NCBI GenBank assembly: GCA_964583165.1
Contig: CAZOVK010000020.1
Location: 1 to 32,946, forward strand
Origin: CAZOVK01 sp964583165
Lineage (GTDB): Bacteria > Bacillota > Clostridia > Lachnospirales > WRAX01
Reading direction: 5' to 3'
Length of the DNA stretch: 32,946 bases
Position numbers and translations under genes: made by a program. Below the pieces are notes generated by a model. The model was not told the origin of the DNA and ran no database searches. It saw only the letters and a list, made by a program, of their open reading frames with translations. Below, piece by piece: positions 1 to 9,541 of the stretch; within the stretch, counting starts at the first letter, position 1, and each line of letters opens with the position of its first letter.

Positions 1-19
1 TACGCCTAAGCAAAAAATA

Positions 20-529
20 TTACGCATAACTTACATTAACGCACTGTAACGCTGGTCTGTTATTGTCCTTTGAAACCGCGAATACCGTCCGTTTGGCAAG
101 CGAGCATATGCCGGAGAGCTTGATTGTTTCTTCTGGGAAAGGCATTACGGGCTTGGGGTAGTGATTAGCGTGCATACAACTCACCTCATACACACACCGT
201 CCACACGATACCGTTAACGTTTCGCTGTTTGAAGCAGAGAAATTAACAAACTCACTTGGCAGAAGAGTCAACATGCCAACCAACAAACTTGGGTTTACAA
301 GCATAGCACCACTTTCGGCAACAGAAGCCGTAATCTTCAATTGAATAGACATCTCATAGTTTGTTGCAGTGAGATAAACGTCCGAAGTGTCTTCATTATA
401 CTCAATCAGCACGCCACTAAGCACACTCACTGCGTCACCGGCAGAGGCAAGCCTTCCCATAGGGGAAGCCACCTGCGCCGCGTCCTTCGCCGCCGCGAGC
501 ATGGCAAGACGATTGACCTCAAATATCAT
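20..529 (-). pseudogene. DNA polymerase III beta (sliding clamp)-like fragment
   Basis: N-terminal 169 residues of a DnaN-like clamp, the ring that tethers replicative polymerase to DNA. Visible family features: an N-terminal NRLAMLAAAKDAAQVA helix, a 'vyLTATNYEMSIQLKI' strand, 'GAMLVNPSLLVGMLTLLP', and the start of domain II, FAVSKDNNRPALQCVNV, which matches the family's FAVSkDetRPvLqGV. The frame then meets TAA at 20-22, about 200 residues short of a normal clamp of ~370. Codons after the stop read YFLLRR, which could continue the same strand, so I favour a nonsense-broken gene over a natural short one. A strong AAGGAG lies 8 nt before the ATG at 529. It follows the small ORF at 542-727 on the same strand. 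The rest would lie left of the window. Confidence 0.65.
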
Positions 530-541
530 AAACTCAACTCC

Positions 542-727
542 TTATGTAACGTCAGAGAACGACAACTGACCATTGCAGATGTAATCGTCTTTTATATTGC
601 CAGCGTCGTTCGCACCATCCGACTGTATGTAGGACTCGATTATGTCAAGTAAGACGCTGTTGGGCAAGTTGGTAGATACAAATGACTCCTTGAATTGCCG
701 AAACCTTTGTAATGCAGTATCAGGCAT
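542..727 (-). CDS. Small hypothetical protein (61 aa)
   Basis: A 61-residue acidic protein (starts MPDTALQRFRQFKESF) that I do not recognise. The start is well supported: AAAGGAGG lies 5 nt before the ATG. It sits between the helicase remnant, whose TGA is 27 nt upstream, and the clamp-like gene, whose ribosome site overlaps its TAA, so the three look like one transcript. No membrane segment or Cys/His motif is visible. It is in the same frame as both neighbours, which raises the possibility of a former read-through arrangement, but each gene has its own ribosome site, so I regard it as a separate cistron. Confidence 0.55.
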   Translation of the reverse strand: MPDTALQRFRQFKESFVSTNLPNSVLLDIIESYIQSDGANDAGNIKDDYICNGQLSFSDVT

Positions 728-754
728 AATTGCCTCCTTTCTTTAGGCCGTAGC

Positions 755-3700
755 TCATACAACAGCCTGTATTAAGTCAAACAAGCTAAGCTGATTATCG
801 CAAACAGCAACTAATCTCTTCTTTTTGGCTCTCGTGGGTTTAATATTATTCACAAGTGAGAGTAGGCTAGGGGAAGAATAAGATTGTTTATCTTCTAACA
901 CGCTTTGCGCGGGCTTGGAATAGACTATACTTGCAGGCTTGGGAGAATCAAGCACAACATCGTCGGTGTCGGTACCATCATCAGCAGTAGGCTTCAAAGT
1001 CGCCATCTTCTTAAACACTGCGCCCAAATCTTCGACCTCATTCTTAATACCCATTGTTAATTCACGCGCAAGTGCCGTTGTCATATCCGCACAATCACTC
1101 ATGGCAGCAAGACCTTCATCCGTGAAGTTGCCCTCAATAATGCCTGCAACAGCTAGTTTTGAAGCCATTAATCTAATTGCCCTATGTTGCATTGTGCCTT
1201 CATAATAGGCAAAGTACACCTCAATCCTTGGCGCACGCTGGTTGATACGCCACGAACGCCGCGATGATTGACGCAATGTGAACAGATTGTAGCCTATGTT
1301 GTAGTAGTAAATCGTGGTAAAGTCATTCAAGTCCAACCCTGTTTCAACAAGGCTGGGATTTGTAATTAACACCTGAATGCCATTCTTGACTTGGTTCTCT
1401 ATCCACTCTTCACGTTTATTGGGCAGGATTGCGGTTGTAAGTACACTTACCCTATAGCCTTGTTCCGTCAATAGCTTCGTTAACTTCTCTTGCGTATCAA
1501 TCCGAATCCAACTTGTATACACCAACACACGCCCGCCAATGGCTGTTTTGTGTTTTATCACATCCAGAACACTGTTATCTTTCTCGTGCAACTCGTCAAA
1601 ACTGGATGTATCTGCAGGGACAATAAGCTCATCACCGCTTACAGGATGAAGTACGGGCTTCTGTTCATACGGCTGGTCGGGGTACACGGTCAATAGCCCC
1701 AAATACGCTGACAGAACCTTCTTAGCAATGTCCTTTTGTGAGCGCAGTATGTGCTTAAATTGACTTTCCAGCCTAAAGTATTCCTCAGCAACTTCGGCGT
1801 TCATCTGAAGTGGCACAGGAATCTCCTCATACTCGGGCAAATCCTTCCCCATATCATTAAGCGACAGAAACGCCGCCGAATCTATAAGAAACCGCGAATA
1901 CACCAAAGGCGATACACCCGGCAACTGCCGCTCGCGTAGCTTCTTCTTTGATGTACGGCGGTTGGAGTTGTAGTCAGGAGCGGCTACCTCGTATACGCTC
2001 TCAGTCACGCCGTATTCATAGTTGAAATCCGAAGATTTCTCATAACTCTTGCCGTCTTTAAACATCAAGTCCGGCGCAATACGATATAACAAATGGAATA
2101 TGCCCGACGAATAGCCGTTTATGAGTGTAGCTGTCATGCCAACAACCTTTTTTGCGGCTTGAAAGAGTTCTGTCATTGCGTCACCCTGGCCGCTGTTGTT
2201 ATTGTAGTTATGCAGCTCATCAACAATCAGCCCGTCTATTTTACCTTTCATCTTGCGCTTGATATATGTTGATAGTGGGAGACGGTTGTACGCACCTATG
2301 CTGGGATAGTTGCCGTCGGGGTTATCTGCTATAGTTTGAACCATGTCATACAGTTGCGGCTTCTTCTTGACACGCTCCAAACACTGATACGCAAAGCGGC
2401 GATGAACAAAGCCGTAATCAGAAACCTTAATCCATTCCGACTGACGCTCCGGCACCAGCACCGTCCACAACACCGAACCGCAATGTTCGCATTTGTGGTT
2501 CTTCTTGTTTTCCCGTTAAAAGAAGCTAGAATCAGCGGTCACCTTGTACTTAGAGCCACAGTCGATAAGTTCAGCCATTATGGGCTTGCGGCATGTGGGG
2601 CAGATAAACGCTTGTTGTTGCTCACTCCACATAGCGGCGGGGCGTTTCATGTAACCATCACGCGCCTTTTCTTTGGAGATAATCACATAACAAGTCTTTT
2701 CGCCGCTCGCATATGCTGTGTAAACATTGTTCAGTTCGGTTATGCTGGTTATTATGGTTGCGAAGGTATTTGGTAGAGATTCTTCAATCTCGCGCACCCA
2801 CTTCTTTGTCATATGTGAGGGGCAAAGGACGATATTAAAGTGCTTGGCGACATGTGTACCGGTGCTATGACGTTGCTGATAGGAGTGTAAGGCTGTAATG
2901 CCGATTTTAGTTTTGCCACTACCGCATTCAGCGATACACAATGTAGCTTTTTTATGCTCAAGACAACGCTTGTGAGATTCGGCAACGGCTAGTTGCGCGT
3001 CATACAGGCTATAACCCGCGTTTCGCTTGATATAGTCGTTAACTGCCAATATCTCAGGCGATAAACTCTCTGTTGCAGGGTCAAATAGTGGTCTGAATTG
3101 ATTCTTGATTCGCTCGGCTATCATTACACCAAAGGTGTTCAAATACTGTGTGACAGAATGGACATTTGGAAACGGTTCAGACGTAACGCCATTTGTGCCG
3201 GGTATAGAGATTGCGCCCGACTTCAAGCCAACATTTACAGCCGTTATGATGTTCTTTTCGTCCTCGGAAATAGTTAATAACCACACGTCGAAGACCTCAT
3301 TGTGTGAGATTACTTGCAATGGCTTCAAGATATTTCTGTGTTGCAACTTACATAGCAGATACTCCATAAACTCTGGTATCAGCGGCACAGCTGTTTTCTT
3401 ATCTAATTCATCAAACAACCCATCACTGTCGCTATGCTCACAAAACAGATAGCACTTGCGCGGTCTGATGAACGTACTAGTCTTACCACTGTCATCCTCT
3501 GCACAATCCGTGCGCTGTTCTTCATCTTGAACCAACAGTGTTGCTTCGGCATAAATGCCGTCATGGGATAATTCTTTGCGGTAGCGTTTTACATAGCTAT
3601 ATACTGTGTGCAATTCTCCGTCAATCTCAATCGTAATCGAACCGCCGCCATAAATAGCCTCTGTCATACCCCTTACACTCTCTGGGTATCCGCCGAATCT

Positions 3701-3805
3701 TATAGCGGCGATATATGACACGTTGCCGTCTTTTTCGATTACAACCGTGTCGGCATAGACCTCCAGATGCACCTCGTTCCTTATGTCGTAGTAGTCCATT
3801 TTCAT
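755..3805 (-). pseudogene. SF2 (SNF2/DEAD-like) helicase interrupted by an in-frame TAA
   Basis: One reading frame of 1017 codons, broken only by TAA at 2516-2518. The upstream part (429 residues) has Walker A AECGSGKTKIG (near 2900-2937), motif Ia-like VLCPSHMTKKWVREIEE, and the first half of a zinc ribbon, CPTC. After the stop the same frame gives RENKKNHKCEHCGSVLW, which supplies the second CxxC, then motif II LIVDELHNY, motif III VGMTATL, and a helicase C-terminal half with VLITNPSLVETGLDL and QSSRRSWRINQ (motif VI-like). The break therefore lies inside the zinc finger. A downstream piece could start at GTG 2473, but that would lack Walker A and half the ribbon. The start ATG at 3805 lies only 13 nt from the run of Ns, so the true 5' end may be further upstream. 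Probable role: DNA or nucleoprotein remodelling in the element's replication/transcription module. Confidence 0.75.
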
Positions 3806-3818
3806 AAGTTTCGCGCTT

Positions 3819-3828
3819 NNNNNNNNNN
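3819..3828. other. Scaffold gap (10 Ns)
   Basis: Ten consecutive Ns lie between the helicase start and the small gene at 3847-4128. A round ten is a typical scaffolding placeholder, so the true distance and content here are unknown. Confidence 0.95.
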
Positions 3829-3846
3829 AATCACTTCCTTTTCTTG

Positions 3847-4128
3847 TTACGCTTGAACAAACGTCAAAACTCGCGCCGTCCTATAATTGCCGTTACTTGT
3901 AACAAACGAGTTACTATCCGTCTTAACGCCTGTACGCGGCACGCCAACAAACCGATACTCATTGCCCGTGAGTGTTCGCACAACCTCTTTTCGCAACACC
4001 CATTTGTTGCTCTGGTCATCAAACACCGTACCTACCCACATATCCCCGACATACACGCAATACTGAACATTGCCGCCCAAGGTAGTTTCGCGGAAAGTAA
4101 CGATACTATCGACCATGAGCTGTGTCAC
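3847..4128 (-). CDS. Hypothetical protein (93 aa)
   Basis: A 93-residue protein, unrecognised, predicted to be beta-rich (VQYCVYVGDMWVGTVFDDQ, NEYRFVGVPRTGVKTDSNS). It starts at GTG 4128 with GGAG 5 nt upstream; the preceding polymerase remnant ends 12 nt before it (TAG 4141-4143), and that spacing is one reason I place the polymerase C-terminus there. The stop TAA at 3847-3849 is 18 nt from the N gap. No catalytic motif is visible. It could be a small accessory factor of the polymerase/helicase module, but only position suggests that. Confidence 0.5.
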   Translation of the reverse strand: MTQLMVDSIVTFRETTLGGNVQYCVYVGDMWVGTVFDDQSNKWVLRKEVVRTLTGNEYRFVGVPRTGVKTDSNSFVTSNGNYRTARVLTFVQA

Positions 4129-4140
4129 ATACTCTCCATT

Positions 4141-6754
4141 CTAGTGTTCGGGCAATAACTCCGATGCCTTGTAGCTGACTTTTAATGAGAATTGGGCGTT
4201 GGGGCTGTACGGTATTGTATTGACTCTATCCTTTGGCACAGGTTTCGGCACATTAAAGAAACACCGCCCTTTAAGTCGCGGTGTAGTTCGTATGAGCCAT
4301 TGGGCAGGTTAATGTCGCCAAAGTAGGTCTTATCGGGGTCAATGCTTTCGGGTAGTCGGCAACGCCTGTTGTAGACAATCAAGTGGGTTGTGGCTTCGGG
4401 GATAATGTGACGGATTCTTATGTCGTAGTAATCGACCGTTTTCACATCATTAAGGAGCGCAACCATGCCATCCAATACAGTAAGGAATGGAAAGGATTGT
4501 GACGTATGCCCGTTCTCCAATGACAGCGTGTATGCCGCAAACGCAAGTGATACGCGGTCTGGCGATATAGAGCGGAGTTTCTCGCTGCTAATGTTTATGA
4601 TGTTTTCAAGCGCGTTGTTAAAGTCGGTATCGGTTATTAGACCATCTTTCAATGCCTTGATATTGCCTGCTATGTCGCGACGATACTCCTTGAATACAGT
4701 GCGGACATCCTCAATTACCCGCTTAACCTCCTGCATATCAAGGCATAATGCGCCTTTAAGAGTTTCAAGTATACTGAAGCAACTACTAGCGTCAATCTCC
4801 ATGTTGAGGACATTCTCCTTGATATAACGCTGGATATTTGCCATAATACTGTCGCCGTCTGTCATCAGTTCGATTGTGCGCTGTATGTAAGCGCCGTTAC
4901 GCCCCGCTTTTAGTGTGTCGTGAACAACCTTAACGACACTACTACCATACGCTTTGCACAACGTTCTTATCGGCTCGTTGCGATTATTCCTGCTCACTGA
5001 CTCGGCGGGACGGTTAAGGAATGGCTCCAGCTGATTCTTTATGTACCCAAACCAGAAAGGCAAATAGGGTACTGCGTATTCCTGCTGATTCATGCAGAAG
5101 CGATTGACATAGCCCGTCTTAGGGCGGACGATTTCGAGTTCTGATAGCGTGGTCAACTCGTGGTTAAGCTCTTCGAGGTAAGCCACGGCTGTTTCCATAT
5201 CCTTAAACTTCGGGTAATACGGCATTTGCGCTATCTTCTCAACGCCAAAGCTTATGTCACCCATATAACCAGCAAGCTGAACAAATTTGTGCAGTGATTT
5301 TTTATCATTTAGCAACTCCAGCACACGTGTATTGATGTTACATATAACACCCAGCATGTTTTGCGACAGATTGGCGCGAATACTGCGCTGGACAAGTTCT
5401 TCCGTCAGTACGGCTTTGGCTTGTTTGCCGCCCGTATCGTTATTGTTGTAGATAATATAATCAGCTTGCTGAAACTTATCCAAAAACAGTTTTGTGAGAA
5501 AACAGAAATCACCGTCGAAGTCCGCACCGCCCATGCCGAGGTTTGTTTCGTCGTGAACGTTGAACAATACAACTTGCCCCAAATGCCGATACCAATAGGC
5601 ACTCTCATTCTGCACCACACAGTTAAGCTTCCTAATCTGCGCCCAATGCGTGAGTGGGTTGCGGAACGCCAATAATTTAACCTCATAACCGCCGTAATAG
5701 AATTCATGCGCGCATAACTCTTTGGCTCTTTTTGGGACAGGCACGACAAACTCACCATCAGTGAAGCTATATTTGCCGGCATCACTAATACGCAAGCGAT
5801 TAAGTACGCTATAGGGTCAGTCCCCATGATTGCCAAACTGCTCTCGGGCATGGGAATCTTACCGCTCAACATCTTCTTACACACAAGGTCGATTCTGCGC
5901 TTTATGGACTGCTTCACTCAGCGAATGTTCATGGCGAGCTGTGGGTTGGCCGTTATGACGGCAGAAACCTTGTCAACACAAGAGTAATCGTCGTTATCGA
6001 CGTTGCCGTCACCGTCAAGGCTACTGATGTTGGACAGAACGCCAAGGAATTTGAGCGCGTCTTCGGGAGACGATAGAGCCTTTTGCATGTATGCCTTTAT
6101 TGATTCTACATATGGCAATATATCGTCAAACGACAATTGATGGTTAGGCGTACAGAACATTTGATAGTTCCATTCAGTGTAGTTACGCGGTTCTTTGCTT
6201 ATATTTGCTACAAGAAATTCAGCCTTACTGGTATCGAAATCCGACTTCCACATGCTTGCCGTGAAAAGTATATCCCCTTTAATCACGCCGCTCGTATACT
6301 TATCAAAGTCAAACACCAGCAAAATCCCTTTGACCTGCCCGTATCTGACTTGAAACGCCGAGGGAACATAGCTTAATCCCAGCTTGTCCGCAAGTTCTTT
6401 TGCTTTAACAGATGTGATGTAGCCGCAACCATCTGTAGCTGTCTTTTTGGTTGTGATAGTTTCCGCCTTAATCTCATTCTCATTGTCATAGAAGCAACGG
6501 GCGTTAAACGTAATGTCAGTTTCCAAGTCTGGAACAATCTCAAATGTGAAGGTGAAATCGCTGACAACATTACCATTAGTCTTTGCGAGCCCTTGACGTG
6601 CTATTGCCTTTTGTGCCGTTTGCGTTGGTTCATGTAAATACTTGGCATTACCGCTGATTGTACGCGTAAAACTATCCCAAGCATAGAACCCATGGGCTGG
6701 TTGCCGTATGAGTTCTTGTATGCTCGTTATAAAGAGGGGTGGGGCTCCGAAAGA
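4141..6754 (-). pseudogene. YonO / eukaryotic-RdRp-like two-barrel RNA polymerase, multiply broken
   Basis: Roughly 870 codons of a single-chain RNA polymerase of the double-psi beta-barrel superfamily (cellular beta/beta', phage YonO, eukaryotic silencing RdRps). The first barrel shows the RdRp signature TDGCGYITSVKAKELA...PSAFQVRYGQVKGIL (about 6440-6310). The second carries the catalytic aspartate motif GGADFDGDF, with DFDGD at 5508-5522. The linker GKIPMPESSLAIMGTDP also matches RdRps. Lesions: TGA at 5918-5920 in frame between NIR and VKQSIKRR; a frameshift near 5812, where one extra C in GACCCT would give DPYSVLNRLRISD; and a frameshift near 4303, where one extra C would give NLPQWLIRTTPRLKGR and a C-terminus ending LLPEH at TAG 4141. 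The frame is open up to 6754 without a plausible start; TTG 6526 is only the first available initiator. Likely role: transcribing the element's own genes. Decay, or sequencing error in C runs, explains the breaks. Confidence 0.7.
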
Positions 6755-6825
6755 TTAGACTTCCTTAATTCAAAAGGGGTATCTCTCCCCGATATTTATG
6801 GTGATTTTTCGGCTGTACCTTTTTG
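6691..6825 (+). other. Competing 44-codon open frame opposite the polymerase 5' end
   Basis: On the plus strand a stop-free stretch from about 6638 to TGA 6823-6825 includes ATG 6691 and reads protein-like (MGWLPYEFLYARYKEGWGSE...IYGDFSAVPF). There is no ribosome site. It overlaps the part of the minus strand where the polymerase frame is still open, so only one of the two can be real. It could be the tail of a truncated plus-strand gene; I lean towards chance. Confidence 0.2.
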
Positions 6826-7028
6826 ATGAATGGTGATTGAGTTGAAGTCAATCTTTATGGGCATACGTTGTCATATATGTGCGTTCATGGTAGTATAGCT
6901 GCGATAACTGTATAAACAAGATACTGTGTGCATTCGCTCAAAATATGTGCTAAATTAGGTGCATTTACTGATTTAAGGGTAGCTCCTTCACGCTTGTCGT
7001 CGTAATTTGATAAATGTGTGTCAATATA
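6826..7028. other. A+T-rich intergenic region between divergent modules
   Basis: Between the broken polymerase frame (ends 6754) and the plus-strand operon (starts 7088) there are about 330 bases with no convincing gene beyond the low-confidence frame at 6691-6825. I see no tRNA, IS end or long repeat. The right part holds the operon promoter at 7029-7057. A leftward promoter for the minus-strand module would be expected here but I cannot point to one. Confidence 0.6.
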
Positions 7029-7057
7029 TTTACTTTTATGTCCACTTATGGTACAAT
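7029..7057 (+). promoter_or_regulatory. SigA-type promoter of the phosphorothioation-like operon
   Basis: TTTACT (7029-7034), 17-nt spacer, TACAAT (7052-7057), 16 nt before a strong GGAGGGG ribosome site (7073-7079). It is the only good promoter seen upstream of the run of same-strand genes from 7088 to 21311. Confidence 0.55.
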
Positions 7058-7087
7058 CTCTAACAAAACATTGGAGGGGTGAACGGC

Positions 7088-8803
7088 TTGTGGTGTAAAC
7101 GTTGCGACAAAGAAACAGCGTCTGACGTGTGCGAAATTTGCGGCGCGAAAACAGAGCCGGACATTCCTGTTCAAGTGTACTGGTGCAGTGATTGCAAAGT
7201 GCCGATTATAAAGTACGCGAACAGTATCGACAAGTATGTTTGCCCACTTTGCTCGGGCAAAACGGACTATCTTTGTGCGGACTTACGCCCTGTGTTCCTC
7301 GAAGAACGATTGCTGTTAGAGATTATGACGGCAAAGCCTTTTGCGTATGCCGACAAAACCATCTGGGCATGTGACAACAGATACTATATTGACGGTAAAC
7401 CGCAAGCCGTAACAGCGAGCGTATACAAGAAGCATCCCGCAAGCCAAGTGGCGCGGCTGCTCTTAGAACACAAAAACAACAATGACTACGCTTTCTGGAA
7501 TGGCAATATTGAAAGATTTATTTCAGCTAACAGAGAGCGTCTGAATTACATATATAATGAAGCAAAGGATTTTATTCAGCAGGCGGCGCATGGCTACCCT
7601 CAGGAACAAGTAGTCGTATCCTTCTCGGGCGGCAAGGATTCAACCGTCGTTGCCGACTTAGCTGTGCGGGCTTTAAGCAACCCCAGCCTTGTTCATATAT
7701 TTGGAGACACAACGCTGGAGTTCCCGCTCACACTGGAGTACTCTCGGCGTTTTCGCGCCGACAACCCCAAAACCATATTTAAGACTGCGCGAAACAAAGA
7801 GCAGGATTTCTATAGCGTATGCGAAGACATAGGCCCGCCCGCACGAATGATGCGTTGGTGCTGTACGATGTTCAAGACAGGACCTATCACGCGTGTACTA
7901 AACAATCTCTACCGCGATAAAGACATTCTGACCTTCTACGGCATCCGCAAATGCGAATCCCTTAGCCGCAGCCGATACAACCGTATTGAGGACAGTGCCG
8001 AATCCGTCAAGATACAACGCCAAAAGGTCGCCGCGCCTATCTTTCTCTGGAAAGACATAGATGTTTGGCTCTACATCCTCAGCCAAAACCTGGACTTCAA
8101 CGATGCGTACCGCCTCGGTTATGACCGCGTGGGTTGCTGGTGTTGCCCAAACAACAACGTCCGCGCCGAGTATCTATCGAACATTTATATGCCAGAGCAG
8201 ATGGAGCATTGGCGCAACTTCCTCATCGACTTTGCGCGTAGTATAGGCAAACCCGATGCCGAAGTCTATGTAGACACAGGCAAATGGAAGGCGCGTCATG
8301 GCGGCAACGGCGTTTCGGCTGCCGAAGATGTCAAAATACGCTATACCAACTGCACAACCGAAGATAACGCCCGCGTCTATCAACTGAGCCACCCAATGGA
8401 CAAACAGTTTCTCGAACTCTTTATCCCGTTCGGCAGAGTGTCAACCGAGCTAGGGCGCAAGCTGATAAACGAAACCATTGTGCTAGACCAACAAACAAAT
8501 ACGCCGATACTGTCCATACAGCCGTTCGCGCAAGACGGATACGCCTACTCCGTCAAAATCAAGACCATGAACGTATTCATACATGACGACTTGCAACGTA
8601 TGGTGGCCTATCAAATCCGCAAGTTTAACGCTTGCCGCAAGTGCCTGAAATGCGAATCACTGTGCCGTTTCGGCGCAATAACCATAGCGGGCGGCGAATA
8701 CCGCATAAGCGACGCCAAATGCAAGCGGTGCAAGATGTGCGTGACAGCGAAGTATCTGGATGACGGGTGCTTGATGAAGAATGTGCTGGCGACTAAGGAG
8801 TGA
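7088..8803 (+). CDS. DndC/PAPS-reductase-class PP-loop sulfurtransferase with zinc ribbons and Fe-S domain
   Basis: Probably transfers activated sulfur to the DNA backbone or activates DNA by adenylation, as DndC and PAPS-reductase-like proteins do in phosphorothioation systems. From TTG 7088 (571 aa): two N-terminal zinc ribbons (C3, C6, C15, C18 and C33, C36, C52, C55), PP-loop SFSGGKDST with SGGKDS near residues 180-185, then HIFGDTTLEFP, RWCCTMFKTGPI and YGIRKCESLSRSR, all typical of the family. The C-terminus has CRKCLKCESLC and CKRCKMCVTAKYLDDGC, a ferredoxin-like set of cysteines for Fe-S clusters. GTG 7079 is in frame but overlaps the SD; TTG 7088 is correctly spaced from it. Plain DndC is shorter and lacks the N-terminal ribbons. 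The next gene's SD overlaps the end of this one, which marks an operon. The class is secure, the exact substrate is not. Confidence 0.85.
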   Translation: MWCKRCDKETASDVCEICGAKTEPDIPVQVYWCSDCKVPIIKYANSIDKYVCPLCSGKTDYLCADLRPVFLEERLLLEIMTAKPFAYADKTIWACDNRYYIDGKPQAVTASVYKKHPASQVARLLLEHKNNNDYAFWNGNIERFISANRERLNYIYNEAKDFIQQAAHGYPQEQVVVSFSGGKDSTVVADLAVRALSNPSLVHIFGDTTLEFPLTLEYSRRFRADNPKTIFKTARNKEQDFYSVCEDIGPPARMMRWCCTMFKTGPITRVLNNLYRDKDILTFYGIRKCESLSRSRYNRIEDSAESVKIQRQKVAAPIFLWKDIDVWLYILSQNLDFNDAYRLGYDRVGCWCCPNNNVRAEYLSNIYMPEQMEHWRNFLIDFARSIGKPDAEVYVDTGKWKARHGGNGVSAAEDVKIRYTNCTTEDNARVYQLSHPMDKQFLELFIPFGRVSTELGRKLINETIVLDQQTNTPILSIQPFAQDGYAYSVKIKTMNVFIHDDLQRMVAYQIRKFNACRKCLKCESLCRFGAITIAGGEYRISDAKCKRCKMCVTAKYLDDGCLMKNVLATKE

Positions 8804-8808
8804 TTTGC

Positions 8809-9540
8809 GTGGAAAGAATTAAGAAGATGACCGATTGGTTGCTCTCCCATTTGGTTTTGTTTCAGGGTGTACTAATTGTATTGGTTATTATTGTTTCTAT
8901 ATTGTCTTCTATCAATAAATGGAATAGCGATATAGTAATCATTTCGTTGCTTATCTTTATTGGCTCCGAGTTTTTTGTAATGAGTGTTGGTTATCTTGAA
9001 CGTATACAGAGAAGGCTTGATGGATTGGGCGCTGGCCCCAGAGTAGTCAAAAGAATACAAACTACTCTATTAAGTGAGATTATACGCAAATCGCAAAAGG
9101 AGTTATTTATAAGCGGCGTCCACATGGCTTCGTTAGTTGGCGTGCGGGATGAAATAACAAATGCAGCTAAACGTGGAGTGAAGGTGCAAATTCTCGCTTT
9201 TAATCTTGATAATGCTATCATTACTGGGGCATATGTCACAATGCGAGAAGCCGACGCTCCAGATCTAAACTTCACTTACCTCAAGAGTTTTCTCGGTAAG
9301 AAAAACATTGAACTTAGAATCATCGATGCATTTATGCCAGTGCTTTTTGTCGCAGGGGACATGAACTCAAGCAATGGACATATTAAAGCAACTCATCTTT
9401 TCTATAAGACATCGGGCGCTGACTTACCGACTGTAGAGATGAATTTTGGCGATGGCTTGTTATATCATGATTATCTTAATCAAATTCGAATGCTTTGGAA
9501 TGATGGAAAACAATGGGATAGCACAAAGAAAGGAAGCTAG
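8809..9540 (+). CDS. Membrane-anchored phospholipase-D-like protein
   Basis: 243 aa. Two N-terminal membrane helices (about residues 10-32 and 39-58) are followed by a cytoplasmic PLD-like fold: KELFISGVHMASLVGVRDEI, then AAKRGVKVQILAFNLDN, and a second half with HIKATHLFYKTSGADLP and YHDYLNQIRMLW. The full HxKxxxxD motif is not seen; the His/Lys pair in HIKATH is a degenerate version, so it may sense or bind rather than cleave. GTG 8809 has AAGGAG 8 nt upstream, inside the end of the sulfurtransferase gene; GTG 8800 is in frame but lacks spacing. Base composition is visibly A+T-richer than the flanking genes, suggesting a separately acquired effector placed in the operon. Candidate role: membrane-disrupting or nucleic-acid effector of the defence operon (inference). 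Confidence 0.6.
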   Translation: MERIKKMTDWLLSHLVLFQGVLIVLVIIVSILSSINKWNSDIVIISLLIFIGSEFFVMSVGYLERIQRRLDGLGAGPRVVKRIQTTLLSEIIRKSQKELFISGVHMASLVGVRDEITNAAKRGVKVQILAFNLDNAIITGAYVTMREADAPDLNFTYLKSFLGKKNIELRIIDAFMPVLFVAGDMNSSNGHIKATHLFYKTSGADLPTVEMNFGDGLLYHDYLNQIRMLWNDGKQWDSTKKGS

Positions 9541-9541
9541 T

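Noticed and set aside
5800..5825. Programmed -1 frameshift in the polymerase gene
   Set aside because: No classic slippery heptamer with a following structure is evident, and the same gene has a second frameshift and an in-frame TGA.
1..6800. Stop-codon reassignment (TAA or TGA read as sense) in the left module
   Set aside because: In-frame TAA and TGA occur in several genes, but TAA, TAG and TGA all also act as ordinary stops in the same window, some directly followed by ribosome sites or overlapping next genes, and two polymerase breaks are frameshifts. Decay or error explains all of it.
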